Assembly: GCF_963675165.1 (NCBI RefSeq)
Contig: NC_087377.1
Coordinates: 9,689,122-9,753,121, forward strand
Direction of reading: 5' to 3'
Length of the DNA stretch: 64,000 nt
Origin: Halichondria panicea
Taxonomy: Eukaryota; Porifera; Demospongiae; Suberitida; Halichondriidae
In this document: piece after piece, positions 1 through 12,061 of the stretch
How positions within the stretch are numbered: position 1 is the stretch's first letter
Layout of the letters: the number at the start of each line of letters is the position of its first letter
Notes under the pieces: model-generated
Seen by the model: only the letters and a program-made list of their open reading frames with translations
What the model was told of the DNA's origin: nothing
Database searches by the model: none
Translations under genes and position numbers: made by a program

Positions 1-1137
1 TCGAGTGCTATACTTCTCTAGGCAACACCATCGGTGAGGACAGCAACGTCCAACCTCTTTTCAAGTGCCGTGTATCTACACTTGTATAGGAATTTCAAAC
101 CGGCAAGTTGGAATGTGTCTCTCTCATAGCCACTTCGTAAACGATCAAGAAACAGTTTATCGTGTACTATAAATTAATACTCTGACTATTATAAAATTCT
201 ATTATCATAATCGTACAGATTATCAACAATTTTCACCCGTTTGCTTATCTCATGCTAGTGTTATGAGTCAGCCACACTTCTTTTGATCTACATGCATGCT
301 ACCAACATTGAGTGACTTGCTTTTGGATATAATTACATGGGTACAGGGGTAGATCTACTATAAAATAATAATTAAATAGACTTAATAGTTAACATCTTGC
401 ACTGGACTGTACTTCCTCTACTCATTCTACCTCCTCACAGTCACTACTACTGTCTTAATATTCGCTTAATACACTTGCAGCATCAATATCCTCTCTGTTA
501 ATGCATAGATTCTCTTTTATCTATATCTGTCTCTGGCCAGTTCTGCCAACTCACTTACACAGCTGCTTGGTATAACCTCGATAATTCCCTAGGCGTTTAT
601 TTGGAACAAATTGCCTAATTTACGGAAACTAGTAAATTACCTCGGATATCCCCGTTACTATGATAGCTTCAAGCAGAATACTGGAATCCGGAAACGTTTC
701 ACATCCACGTCAGTACTGTATCATCTATGCTTGCACGTATACAATATATATTTGCATCTTCTTTATTGTTATTGCATCCTCTTAACAACAACATGTATCT
801 CACAATTTTAACACTGAGTCTTGCTTTACACAAGAGCTTTTTGCAGCCACCAAATCTTGCGGTTTTGACCTACCTGCACATTAGCCGATGTAAAAAACGG
901 TTCCGCACTCCCCACCAACTCCAAAGTTTGCATATCAATAGTTCAAAGGCTGATGCGAATTATGTCCAAAAATTGGGCTGTTCTATTGACGTATATTCAT
1001 CACTTTACAGCATGTCAAAGTGGGCATAGTTTACACAGCACACATGGTTTACAAGAGTTGACCACTTGTCCAAGTTATGGTAAGCTATGAAAACAATGCA
1101 CACAAAATTGTCAACACAACAAATTTAATACAGAATA
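1..1137. other. Non-coding flank, nothing recognised
   Basis: No coding exon, RNA gene or repeat with a partner elsewhere in the window was recognised. Short open frames here (611-811, 727-1029) look random. The segment could hold the 5' end of the mobile-like gene that starts at 1138, but I found no terminal repeat that matches sequence downstream of 6218. Confidence 0.5.
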
Positions 1138-4100
1138 ATGAGATCTGCTAGAGATACTGGAAGAGAGTCGCGTCATGTAACTTCAGCAGTACATCCAGGC
1201 CGATCATGCGAAGAATGTGCTCTATGTAAGAAGAAAGACCTATCCAAGTATTCCCATCCCAAATCCTGGAAAGATCCTTCACTGCTGCAGCAACTCCAAG
1301 CCGCTGAGCCTTCTCTCAATGTACAGCCAGAAAGCTGCATCTGCTTGCTTTGTAGGAGGGATGTAAGCGATGTCAATGATATTAGCTTCTCACCTAGATG
1401 GAGAAAGAATACAGGTATCATAAAACTGATCTGTTATATTCCTAATTGTACGAACACTGACATTAAAGCCAAGTCAATCGATGCACAACAATTATCAAAA
1501 TTTTTCCCAGCGGGGCACAATGATGCTACCTTTTCTAACGAAAATGGAACTAACAATGTACCAATTTGCTCATATCACTACATGCAATGGTACAGGCATG
1601 CACACGCAACACATAGTGACTGCAAAACATGTGGAAAACATATTCGTAACTACAGCAGAAGCCGTCCTGTGCCAGAGCCAGTAGTACTCCAACATTTCCT
1701 AAATACTAATACTGAATTCAAAGGCACCTTTCAACCAGATGATCGTGTGTGTTATGCTTGCTATAAGTCTCATCTTATTGCTGTAAAGCACGTTAATAAT
1801 TTAGTTACGAGCACAGATGCAGACCTGACAGATCTACTTTCGGAGATAAAACAGAATCTTCCTAGATTGTCAGATGTTCGTACTTGGGAGAATGTAATAG
1901 ACTACGCTGTTCACATACTAGCTATTACAGTTGGTGAAGGCCTTCTAAAACAGACCGCATTTCTACTACCACAAGTGTATTTGAAATTTAAACTCGAACT
2001 AGATTCCATTGCTACAAAATCGGATATACAAAGGAAGACAAAGATCTTCACAGTCATACTTGGCTAAGAAGCTCTCTTTCATCACTGCTACAGCATCACA
2101 TGGCTTACAGGTGTGCAATTCCAAAATATGTACACTAATATACCGCTATGGGGTGATCTTGTACATGCGCTTACCGTAGCTCTCGGGCAAGGAAACACAA
2201 ATGTACATGCTAACGAAGAAGATGCTACATGTACGCTTACACAAGTATTAATAGCAAGCTACATGCTCACGCTAACAAACTGATAACAGCTGACTCTGTT
2301 GAGCCACACACAATTGAACATTTTGATGTAGATGCATTTGTTGATAATCTTGACCTGGCAATATGGAAGGCTGCATGTCTAATAACACAACCGTCCAACA
2401 AGAAATTAACTTATGTCCGAAAAGTCAGAACAGTGTTTACTCTATGCCAGATACTGTTTACCATCAATCGCCAATGCTCTTTCCCCATGCACACACTCAT
2501 AACTGACGCTATTGACATTTGTGGAGGATCAATTAGATTAAAAACCATGCTAAATTGCTTAGGTGTTTGTGCAAGTAGTGAAACACATGCTAGGTATATG
2601 CAATACAGAGTCGAGATGAGGCAAAGGGAGGGACCACTAAATGGACACACACTGGATTGTCCTATCATTGTCTCAGCTGATAATTTAGACTACCAGCAGA
2701 GTTTCGCTCGTGTTTACAGTGGTAACCAAAGTATTGGCTGGCATGGTACAACTGTACAAATTTGCTTGTCAAGCTCCGAAGAACCCACACCAATAGAGAC
2801 AAATGTAGATCTCCCTCAGCCTACATGTAGCTACATGTGTAATTACGACGCTACTAGTCTTGTAAAAAGGCCATACTCAACACGTTCTCCACATAAAAAC
2901 CAAATTCTAAACTCTCCTAAACCGAAGAAAGCTAGACGAAGTAGAACTGGTGTTGAGAACCAAGCAATTGCTGCTGCTACCATCCCTACACAAGTACCAC
3001 AGATGCAAGAACTACAGCAAACTGATAAGCCAACCATGACAATGGAAAATTTTGAGCTACGAAAGGAAGAGAAAATGTCATTGGACATATTAGGTGAAAT
3101 CTGTGAGCAGTACATTGTGCTAAAATTGGCTAATGAAGAGAGCTCAAACTATCTAATCAGTATGCAAATGTACTATTGTCTCTCACAGAATGTACCTTCA
3201 CCCAATAAAACCTCAATAGTGTACTTCAAAGTTCTAGATGAGAAATGTGACGACAAAGAGACCCTACTTAGTATCATCAATGATCTCTACACAGAATTTA
3301 TACTGTCTGGTAAGAAGACACACGTAATACTTGAGGGCGACCAAGCTACCTACGAGAGATTACATTCAATCAGAGTAGAATATGGGAACGAAAGCAAATG
3401 GCTCATCTTATTCCCTGGGGATTGGCACTTCTTAAAGAATCACCAGGAGGTATTGCTTAAGATATACTTTGATGCAGGTCTGAGTGACCTAGCAAGATCT
3501 AGTGGCTACCTGCCAAGGTCATTAGGTACGAATTTCAAACGTACCCACCGGTTTCTTCTTGAATCATGGGAGGCCCTATACAGAGTACTGATGAGATACT
3601 TTCTCTCCAAACAAGCTCCCAGTGACTTCCTACAACAAGTATCTGCACTCTTGCAGAATGTTCCTCCATCAGAAAAGCAAGCGAACGCTCACAGAAACCT
3701 AAAAGAATTGATTGACACAATTAAAGAGATAGGTAGTGGTGCGTCTGACTTTAAAAGCTATATGAGCAATGAAGCAGAACAGAATCCCACCCTCAAGTTT
3801 TGGCTGCAATTCTTGCTCAGTGATTTTTTGGCATATCTTGCACTATACTTAGCAATGCGAAGTGGTAACTGGGAGTTAAGAATGGCAGCTATAAAACTGA
3901 TGGGACCTCTTTTTACAGCATTTGACAGGCCAAAGTACTCGAAGCTCATACCTCTTCATATAAAAGAAATGTTGTCTGTCCCTGCTGATATTCTCTCTTA
4001 CCTGAAAAAAAGCATGTTCACTGTTAGCATCCTCGGTTGAGCCTGTCATTCCATCGGTATTGATGAGGCACACGAAATGTGCATCAACAAGGACTGCAAA

Positions 4101-6218
4101 GAGTACATCACCAGACCATCAGCAGAAAACATGAGTCGCTTGCTTCATTTTTACCTGTAAGAGCAAAAGCGCTAAAAAATTTGGAATCACAAATTTTTGT
4201 GGGTAGCAAAGCAAAGCAGCCCGACAATCAAGTCACCAGTTTACATTAAATCCCCGACCAGAACAAGCTAATGACCTTTCTAACTTCAGAGAGATAGGTC
4301 TTATTACTCTCAAACAATACATTGACTACTACATTATAAGAACACCAAGTGTAAAGCCACCAAAACACAGAAAGGGGTTACTAACTTTCACCGAAAAACG
4401 TACTAGACAAAAGAAAGGCTCTCAAGTTGAAAGGGAACGAAAGCTTCAGCTTGAGGTGTGGAAAAAACGTGTTTCATTCACCGTCACAACAGGGATTAAA
4501 GACAACATGTCATACAAACAGTGCATTGAAATCCCAAGAGCAATAGCAACTACTGAACAAGGGTGCAAAGGCGAATATAACCAAGGTATATGAGAAGCGA
4601 TACAAGCACGTGACACCCCCAATTATTACAACAGCACTAAAAGATGGGTGGTCACCAGATGCTGTCATTACTGAAGGCATGTTCCTAATAAACATCACCC
4701 CTTGGAGTTCCCACAGGACAATGGGGGACTATGCTGACTTCTTACTAAAACAGCACATCCTACCGCACTTCAGAAATTCATCAACAACTGAAGTTCACTT
4801 ACTGTTTGACGATCCAAACTGCCAACAGGACAGCCCGAAGTACTTTGAACGACTTCATAGAGATGAGATCAATCAGATTCCAGATGATCACAGCTGCAGT
4901 GGCTTCTCAGCAGACATGATAATACCTCCCAAGTGGAGACAGAATGTCATTAACTGCAGAAAATGCAAGCGACAACTAGTATGCTTTCTTTCTGAATACA
5001 CTCTTCAGAAAATCAGAAACAGACTTAAGCCTACACAACGATTTATAACAGCTGGAGGTTTTGACGGAGATATGGCAGAGAAGGCAATGTTTGTTACACA
5101 TCAAACACAACCCATGGTTGATGAGAGGCTAACAAGCAACGCTGAGGAGAGTGACACTAGAATATGGCTACATGTTCTCCATTCAGCAGGGACAAAAAAA
5201 AAAGCTTGTTCTAAGCCCTGATACTGATGTGTACCACATAGGACTGACGATCATTGCGGAAACACAGCTAGATGTTATTGTACGACTAAGCCCATTCAAT
5301 TCTATAGAACAAAGATTACTAGACTTACCAGCTCTTTTGACGAGCTTCAAGAACGACCCAGACTTGGCTGCAGTTGAAGAAAGCAAGATAGCACCAATTA
5401 TTCAAACATTATTTATTGTCACAGGTTGCGACTACATTTCTTTTTTCACTGGACTAGGAAAAACCACTTTTCTAAACACATTGCTTGAGTACGCCGAATT
5501 TATAACATCAAACACAACCAGCACACCTGGTACACTCACAAATGAGCACAATGGGTACTTATCTTTCTTGCGGCTAGTAGGGTGTGCTTATTTTAAGAAG
5601 CACAAGTCAGCATTCTTACCTTCATTTCCAACCCCAATGACCTTGTTCAACTCAGTCCAGTCAGCTAGCAATCACCAACGACATGAGCAATGGCTTGACC
5701 TTATACGAGACAGGATATGGGCGAGAATTCAGTACGAGGAGGACATGACACCCTCGCATGAAACATTACTTCGACATTGGAAGAGGAGTAGCTGGGTTTC
5801 ATCTGTATGGAACCAAGCAGCATCAAACCACATTGTACATCCACCACTAGAAGACTTCGGCTGGAAAAAGCCTGATCCAAACACCCTCATGATAGATTGG
5901 GACAGTGAAAGTAATGTGTCTAGAATCAGAGAACAAGTGGCGCTCGTTCGGAAAGGCTGTGGCTGTAAAACAGGATGCTCCTCATCACGCTGTAACTGCA
6001 AGAAACGTAACGGTTACTGTGGTCCTGGCTGCAAATGTACAGGATGCACTAACCTCCCTGTTGAAGCTCTAGCAGCAGAGCAAGAAGACATTGACAGTGC
6101 GAGTGATGAACAGTCGGACGTCAGCAGTGATATCGATGGTAGTCACTTGGACGTTGAAGTCAACCAACTCACGTGTGACATCTTTGGAGACTCTGAAGGT
6201 GAAGATTCTATAGCATAG
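1138..6218 (+). pseudogene. Broken multi-domain protein: Cys-rich zinc motifs, central transposase-like region, FEN1/XPG-like nuclease, CXC domain
   Basis: An intronless stretch reads as one long protein spread over several frames: 1138-2067, about 2055-2280, 2229-4040, 4060-4580, 4610-5210 and 5190-6218. The N-terminus has Cys pairs (C24-x2-C27-x2-C30, then CICLLC, CKTC and CYAC). The middle carries a GDQ...PGDWH stretch near 3340-3430, as I recall from DUF6589-type transposase-like proteins. At 5140-5480 the order EESDTR, SPDTDV, TGCDY, GLGKTTF matches the acidic motifs and the GCDY...G.GKTxA helix-hairpin-helix of FEN1/XPG nucleases. At 5954-6049 a CXC domain begins GCGCKTGCSSSRCNCKK, like tesmin/TSO1 DNA-binding modules. 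An acidic tail follows. Stops or frameshifts lie near 2065, 2127, 2140-2280, 4038, 4150, 4245, 4580 and in the A-run at 5190-5200. Domains plus lack of introns suggest a mobile-element gene, perhaps Academ-like; this is inference. Confidence 0.7.
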
Positions 6219-6541
6219 GAGTAAGTTTCTGATTTAAACATAAACTGAGACACTAACTCTCATTAGTCAATGATTTTTATGATCTATATTACACACTTAC
6301 ATGCTGAAAACCACATGACACTTTCAAGTAGCATAAAATCTAGACCAACAATGGGAACAGCTAGATAGCTATTTTAAAATAGACCTACTTGAACAACATT
6401 AGCCAACTATAAAGTTGTGATCAGTTGCGGAACCAAAGTTACAGAAGCAGGAGGAAAGGCACCTACAACACACTTGTTCCACATACTGGCTTGTAGCTTC
6501 GCTCCAGCACAATTGCACACCTCAATCAGTAGCATGCAGCA
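6219..6541. other. Non-coding spacer after the CXC pseudogene
   Basis: A/T-rich sequence without a supported exon. It ends in CATGCAGCA, the left 9-bp target duplication of the next element. Confidence 0.5.
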
Positions 6542-7260
6542 TAGCCTCGAGACCAGGTACCTATTGCATGTAATTAATTATAGGCGTGGCCGTCCACGCC
6601 CATGTACTATCTACTATTATATGAAGCTTTTTATAGCCTAGCTAGCTAGCTAGCTGTGGCCTTCTCTATGGTGTTGTGTTGAGAAGGCTTGCACATGAAG
6701 CCAGAAGAGGCTCTCATCTACCTCTATGATGGTTGGATGGTCGTGATGTTTTGAACTGGGTTTCTGACAGACTATGGCAAGTCTTTGACTTTGTGCTTCC
6801 AACTGCAACCATAGGGTCATCGTAGAGGTAGATGTGAGCCTCTTCTGGTTTCATAATAGTGTGCAAACCTTCTCGACAACACAATAGAGAATATAAGCCA
6901 CAGCTTCACAAGAGAGAGAGTTTAAAGACTTAAAAGGGTTTCTGACAGACTATGGCAAGTCTTTGACTTTGTGCTTCCAACTGCAACCATAGGACCATCG
7001 TAGAGAGCCTCTTCTGGCTTTAGACAAGTGTGTAAGCCTTCTTGACAACACAATAGAGGGCATAAAGCCACAGGAGACAAGTATTTGTTAAAAATAATAC
7101 GGAAAGAAACTAGTAAACAAACTAGTTTACGGTATAATTTTACAAAGGTTTACTAACGTGAACGAATCCCCATATTCTGGGAGACTCAGTTTGCGCATGT
7201 GCACTATCACCCATGCAATAGAGACCAGGCCGTATTTTAATCGGCCTGGTCTCGAGGCTA
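6542..7260. mobile_element. TAGCCTCG-family element, 719 bp, 9-bp target duplication
   Basis: It begins TAGCCTCGAGACCAGG and ends in the inverted sequence CCTGGTCTCGAGGCTA. Exact 9-bp duplications CATGCAGCA flank it at 6533-6541 and 7261-7269. The right end forms its own short hairpin (GACCAGGCCG...CGGCCTGGTC). No transposase is present, so it is non-autonomous. It contains a foldback and a partial duplication of that foldback. Confidence 0.85.
6656..7073. repeat. Foldback unit with a second, direct partial copy
   Basis: The arm starting GTGGCCTTCTCTATGGTG at 6656 returns inverted and ends at about 6902; the arms also share the CAGAAGAGGCTC segment. The centre plus right arm (6758-6902) is repeated directly at 6936-7073 with some divergence. 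This is a local duplication inside the 6542-7260 element. Confidence 0.75.
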
Positions 7261-7542
7261 CATGCAGCACAGACGATACTCTCCATGTTTCTACAGTCAT
7301 TTCCTATCATGTGACTACTGACTGCTGATTCAAGCCCTCCAAAGTCATAGTGTTTACTCCCCAACATGACGTAATTGGAAATGCATATTTAAGTAACTAC
7401 CTTAGTTTTACCATAGATAGTAAAGGGTTACCTTTACTATCTATGGTTTTACATGCAACTTCCGGTCTTTGGCCATTCGACTGGTACGTCTGTATATTAG
7501 TTGAGATCTGGTTGAGCTGTGTGGTGATCTACTAAGCTAAAG

Positions 7543-7659
7543 ATGCAAGTGACATTAAGCCCTACAGTAAGTGTAGATACGCAATTAGATCATAATACTG
7601 ATTAATGCTGCTTTTCATTTTACAGATCCTCTGTTTGTTGGGGTGTCTTGCCTATTCTA
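7543..7659 (+). CDS. Putative signal-peptide exons of receptor gene A
   Basis: Exon 7543-7566 starts with ATG and ends before GTAAGT. Exon 7626-7659 follows a TTTTACAG acceptor and ends before GTAAGT in phase 1. Together they read MQVTLSPT-ILCLLGCLAYS, a short hydrophobic leader with a small residue at the end. The next ectodomain exon of gene A (21430) begins in phase 1, and joining all listed exons gives a whole number of codons (1752 nt, 583 residues plus stop). The link spans a transposon-filled intron of about 13.8 kb, so assignment to gene A is inference; the exons could belong to a gene whose remainder is lost, or further exons may lie between. Confidence 0.45.
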
Positions 7660-7828
7660 GTAAGTCGTATTCATTTAATCACACCTAATTGCTAGTTAGA
7701 ACAGATAAAGTTAGTTCATACGGTACTGTGCTTCTAGCTAAATAAGGCCACACCAAATTAATCTTATGTTTCACGAATTTTCGGGGATTTTAACCGGCCT
7801 TGAATCGAGGCTATCCATGCACGTGATA

Positions 7829-8054
7829 CCGTATAGCGCGAAATTTTCGAGGCACTTATATTTCGTGGATTGGCCTCTAAAAGCCATTTCGTTGCACAAT
7901 GTTCGCAGAATGACTGCTTACCGGAAGCCACGCCTTTAGATCTTGCACGTTATAGCAGGTAAAGAACGATTTTTGTGGACTTAATTTTCGTGTAGGATTG
8001 CTAACCCACGAAATCCACGAAAATTAAGCCCCTCGAAAATTTCGCGCTATACGG
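7829..8054. mobile_element. MITE with CCGTATAGCGCG ends, TA duplication
   Basis: The ends read CCGTATAGCGCGAAATTTTC and its inverse, with TA on both sides (7827-7828, 8055-8056). It is 226 bp and non-coding. The TA duplication suggests a Tc1/mariner-type transposase in trans. A similar single end occurs at about 20655-20685. Confidence 0.75.
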
Positions 8055-8065
8055 TATGTTGTACC

Positions 8066-8140
8066 TCCTCTGGGGGGGAGGCCAGTGCAGCTCAACTCAG
8101 CAAAAACGTATGACGTGGGCGGATAATTATTGCTCAATCA
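8066..8140. repeat. Partial copy related to the 9477-9599 hairpin element
   Basis: CAGCAAAAACGTATGACGTG and the following TGGGCGGATAATTATTGC recur inverted inside the 9477-9599 element, so this is a truncated or diverged relative. Confidence 0.55.
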
Positions 8141-8615
8141 AAGTGTAATTAGGGTCTGTGACATCATAATTACTAAAGTCTATTTGCGTTGAGTTCGGCC
8201 CCGGTAGTTATGTGGTCAATTATGGCTTCATTTTATGCTTTATGTGGTTGACAGTCCATGCCAGGGACTCTTACATGGAAAATGCTAACTTTTAGCTGGT
8301 TGGAGCTAATCAGCTCTACAGCATAGAGATAGAAGCGCTTTCAAGGAATTCAATGGTATATGAAACTGAATTTCAGTGAAGTATGACAAAGTTATGCCAA
8401 CTTTATGACGGTCAAACTCAACACAAATATACTTTACCTCCGTAGTAAAAATGTGTTGAGCTGGCATGCTGTTTACTATGAAGTCAATGTAAACTAATGC
8501 GTTTTTGCAGCCTCTGCATTCTGCAATACAAGCGCTGTTATTCTAAAGAAAAGAAGTTTGTGAAATATTGAAATAAGAGCTACACAATGGTTTTTGTCCC
8601 AGAGCATGCCGAGAG

Positions 8616-8893
8616 TAGATGGGCGTGCTCGTCCAGCCATAAAAGGTGGGGACGGGGTTTCAGCCTTATCTAGCATTCGTTCTGCTGTATCCCGTACTAA
8701 CTATGCCGCGCCTCTAACCACAGAGCTCAGCTTGCTGCAGAGAAGGGGAGGAGCTGGGATTCCAAGGAATGCATTACGTATAAGCAGTCTGCAATTTGAT
8801 TGGTGCTGCATGATTTTCTGCAGCAGAACGAATGCTAGATAGGGCTGAAACCCGTCCCCCCATTTTATGGCTTGGGACGGGCACGCCCATCTA
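8616..8893. mobile_element. Foldback MITE with TAGATGGGCGTG ends
   Basis: Long inverted repeats of about 80 bp (TAGATGGGCGTGCTCGTCC... with its inverse ending CACGCCCATCTA) frame a 278-bp element. The flanks TGCCGAGAG and TGCAGAGAG fit a 9-bp duplication with one substitution. It is non-coding; the open frame at 8594-8842 merely crosses it. Confidence 0.78.
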
Positions 8894-9476
8894 TGCAGAG
8901 AGTGACTGTCAGTGAGCTAGCTATACCTACTATATACACAGTAAGTGCAGTATAGAGCAGTAGTAGTAGAAGGTAAACTACTACTCAAGGATGTACCACC
9001 AGTTGTCTGTCACTATAGTATTCTGTAAAGTTCTCTAGTATCCAGTCCAGTTGTCCCAGCATAGATAGAGGAGAAGGGGATTGGCAATGGAAGTGGTTCA
9101 CGTGATACTTCTACAATGAAGTCTATGTAGAGCTCAGAAACAATCCGTTTTCAGAGGAATGAACGACTCCCTGGTGGGAGTGACCCCCCGGTCATTCATG
9201 TGAGGGACTCCCCCAGGAGTGAATGACTCCCTATGCGCATGTTTGTTTGTTCTTGCCAATGTGATCCATTTCCAACAGGCCTCTCACAGATATCAGCCTT
9301 GAACTTGGTTGTATAATTATAGTGTAGTCACTACATAGTGCAGTCTTTTGAGGATGTACTTAGTAGCCGTCCGCTGAAATCTCTCAAAGTTAAATTTGGT
9401 GGGGAGTCATTCGTAACTAGTAGTCAGTGACCGGGAGAGTTTCCCGGGAAACTTATTGAGTCTAGTCATAGTCAAT

Positions 9477-9599
9477 CAGAGGAGGCACGACAGGCGCGGT
9501 GCAGCTTAAGCAATAGTTATCCGCCCACGTCGTATGTTTTTGCTGAGAGTAATCAAGGCTAATTACTTCAGCTGCACCGCGCCTGTCGGACCTCCTCTG
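9477..9599. mobile_element. Hairpin MITE with CAGAGGAGG ends, 9-bp duplication
   Basis: A 123-bp near-palindrome has arms CAGAGGAGG...CGGTGCAGC and GCTGCACCG...CCTCCTCTG. The exact 9-bp duplication ATAGTCAAT lies at 9468-9476 and 9600-9608. The larger element at 27641-28825 has related ends. Confidence 0.85.
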
Positions 9600-9649
9600 A
9601 TAGTCAATGCATACTCAACTTTTCAAGGTATAATTATTGTCCGGATATT

Positions 9650-10165
9650 TATATGCCTCGAGGCGTAGCCGCACGAGGGATACGGTAAAGCTGACTGTGT
9701 GCCTGTGTGTCTATTCCAGCTGTAACTGCTCAACGGTTGTAATGCGACGAAAACTAACAGCTTCTATAGGCTTCAAGCCACATTCTCTTGGATTTTCATT
9801 CGTGGATTAGCAAACTAAATCTTCTTTCTCGAATTATGGCTAGTGGCTAGTTTGACTTACATCATTGAAGGCTGTTGCAGTCTCTTCAGAATCTTTCGTA
9901 GCATCATCTGTTCGCACAAACTTTCCATTCAACTTATGAGTTAGCCTTGCACTGAAGGGCCAGCTTTTTGTTAGCTACAAGAGTCAGAAAGAGCTGCTGA
10001 AGAAGCTAGCTTTTTTAGTAGCCATTATTAATTTTTGTGAACTTGCAGACATGCACACCCCTTATTCCTGGATGTAATGCGCATGCACGCTCAATACCAC
10101 GTGTAAGAAAATTCATTTTGAACCCCAGATTGTGGCAGAATCAATTTTCTTTTTTGTTGAGGTCT
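9650..10165 (+). repeat. Dispersed repeat, copy 1 (partner at 46146-46690)
   Basis: From GCCTCGAGGCGTAGCCGCAC through GGCAGAATCAATTTTC this follows 46146-46690 with moderate divergence in the same orientation. A shorter piece recurs near 23260-23325 (GCTGTAACTGCTCAAC). I recognise no coding capacity; the open frame at 10037-10237 is not conserved. Confidence 0.7.
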
Positions 10166-11150
10166 ACAAACCAACCGTTTCTGATGCATGTAACTCTTTT
10201 TAGACTGCTTGTTATAGATACTACTTTCTGTGATTGAATTCTGTGATTAAACTCTTTTTAGACTGCTTGTTATATAGATACTACTTTCTGTGATTGAATT
10301 CTGTCTTTAATACTTATCTCACAGACTACTGACTATGCCTTTGACAAAGGTTTGCTCCCACTGTTTGGCTATACAGGCCATTTAAGACGATCAGTATGCA
10401 CTACAGTGCCTTTAGTCTATAGAGTAAATAAACGCAATTTGGTCTGTATTGGTACATATATAAATGTAAATATTTTGAGATTGGAGCATTTCTAAGAAAA
10501 TATGACGATACTATTGTGTTGGTGAACAAATTATCTAAAACTCATCCAAAAAGATTTCCATGGCAACCAAAGGTGGTGGGTATGTGGTGGTTTATATAAC
10601 ACCAACATTTTCTATAGTGGACAATCGCTTAGCGATGGCAATCGTTTTTGGCTAAGGTATGGAACTTTGGCACAACATTCCTGAATAGACATTATGCATG
10701 GTAACATATAGCTTACGTAAGTACAAGTACTGAATTATGGGGTATTTTGGGTGCCCTTTCGCTTAGCGATGGAACTCAAGCAAATTTGTCGGCTAAGGTC
10801 TAATTGTTTTTGCACTTTAATTGTTAATAAAATTTCTATCTTTTGATACAAAAAATGTGTCCAGAAATACTTTAGTTCCGGAGATATTTGATGTTACACA
10901 TCCCATTTTCACCTACAATAATTTCCCACTACAACAATTTTTGGGGAAATATTTTTGAATAATGTTGTAGCTTATTCATTCACTGCAATGGTATCAGCAC
11001 AATTTCTTAGAATGTTCCAGTCTTGAGATACATTTAAGTTGCAACTACTCACCCTATTGTGGTTTTACTCTCAAAGCTGAAGGCACTGTATTAACTGTGG
11101 ACACCCCTTTCTTGTGAAACAATCAAAGCACATTGCAAATTATTTCCCTC
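10166..11150. other. Non-coding, no recognised feature
   Basis: Within the long putative intron of gene A. A 40-bp piece near 10205-10295 is repeated in tandem (ACTGCTTGTTATA...TGTGATTGAATTCTGT). Nothing else was recognised. Confidence 0.45.
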
Positions 11151-11156
11151 TTCTAT

Positions 11157-11335
11157 AACACTCTAATACTTTTAAACGAAAGCAAAAACATGGCGAGAGG
11201 CAGTAGCAAGCACACGCTTGCAACACTCGTTATTAAAGCACTGGAGTGTCCGTTGTAATTAGAACAACAAAAATTTCCCAAAAGAATGTCCGGGGTAATT
11301 AGAAGTGTCCAATAAATTAGAAGATATACGGTACC
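11157..11335 (+). repeat. Dispersed repeat ending in GAAGATATACGGTA
   Basis: Similar sequence (AGCACTGGAGTGTCCGTTGT, GTCCGGGGTAATTAGAAG, GAAGATATACGGTA) forms the right end of the element at 29069-29460. The first part, AAAACATGGCGAGAGG, also recurs near 28945 and 46970. This copy is an isolated end. Confidence 0.65.
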
Positions 11336-11470
11336 TTAAGATTATCATGGCACAACAAAACTGTTGTTGTGCCATGCTGAGCTAGATCTGCTAGACTAAT
11401 ATAACTTAGTCATAATTATCATCTAGCAGGTATAATATTATAGCTACTAAGCTACCAGCTATCAGAGCTG

Positions 11471-11553
11471 CACACAAAAACAGACCCTCTAAAAAATACC
11501 TGTGCACAAAAACAGACTCTCCAAAAATAATACCTGTGCACAAAAATCAGAAC
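11471..11553 (+). repeat. Three short tandem units
   Basis: About 35-bp units of the form GCACAAAAACAGAC...AATACCTGT occur three times with divergence, the last truncated. Confidence 0.6.
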
Positions 11554-12061
11554 CCCCCCCCACAACACGTGCATATATAGAAGAGGAAGAGGGATTGGTA
11601 ACGGAAGCAGGGTCAAGATGGTCGTTCTTGTTCTTGGTTCTTGACCTTGGCTGAATATAACAGCTAGCGCTTGTGTTGTTCATTTGCTTGCTTGGAAAGT
11701 ATAAATATAATAGTGCAGCCAGCCAGTACATCAACCTATATAGTCGCAAAAGGCTAATTTATGGTTTCAAAGAATGCAATAAAAGGTCAAAGGTTGCAAC
11801 TAAATCCTGAATCTACGGTGGCTCTGGAGGTCGCGTCATGCGCCAATGTTTGTGACCTTTGACCTCAATATGTGCGCCAATTGTCTTGACATTTAACCTC
11901 CAGATATGCGCCATAGGCCGGTTGCATCTTGAACTTTGACCCATGTGTAATCTAAGACTGCTGTCTCTGAGCTGAGACTGTCTTTAGTAGTCTCGAATAC
12001 CAGCCGTTTCTCATTGTAGCGTGGGAGGATGATCATCCTGTTAATCACGTGGATAATAACC

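Noticed and set aside
7200-7260. Small hairpin GACCAGGCCG...CGGCCTGGTC as an independent micro-element
   Set aside because: The exact CATGCAGCA duplication shows it is the right end of the 6542-7260 element.
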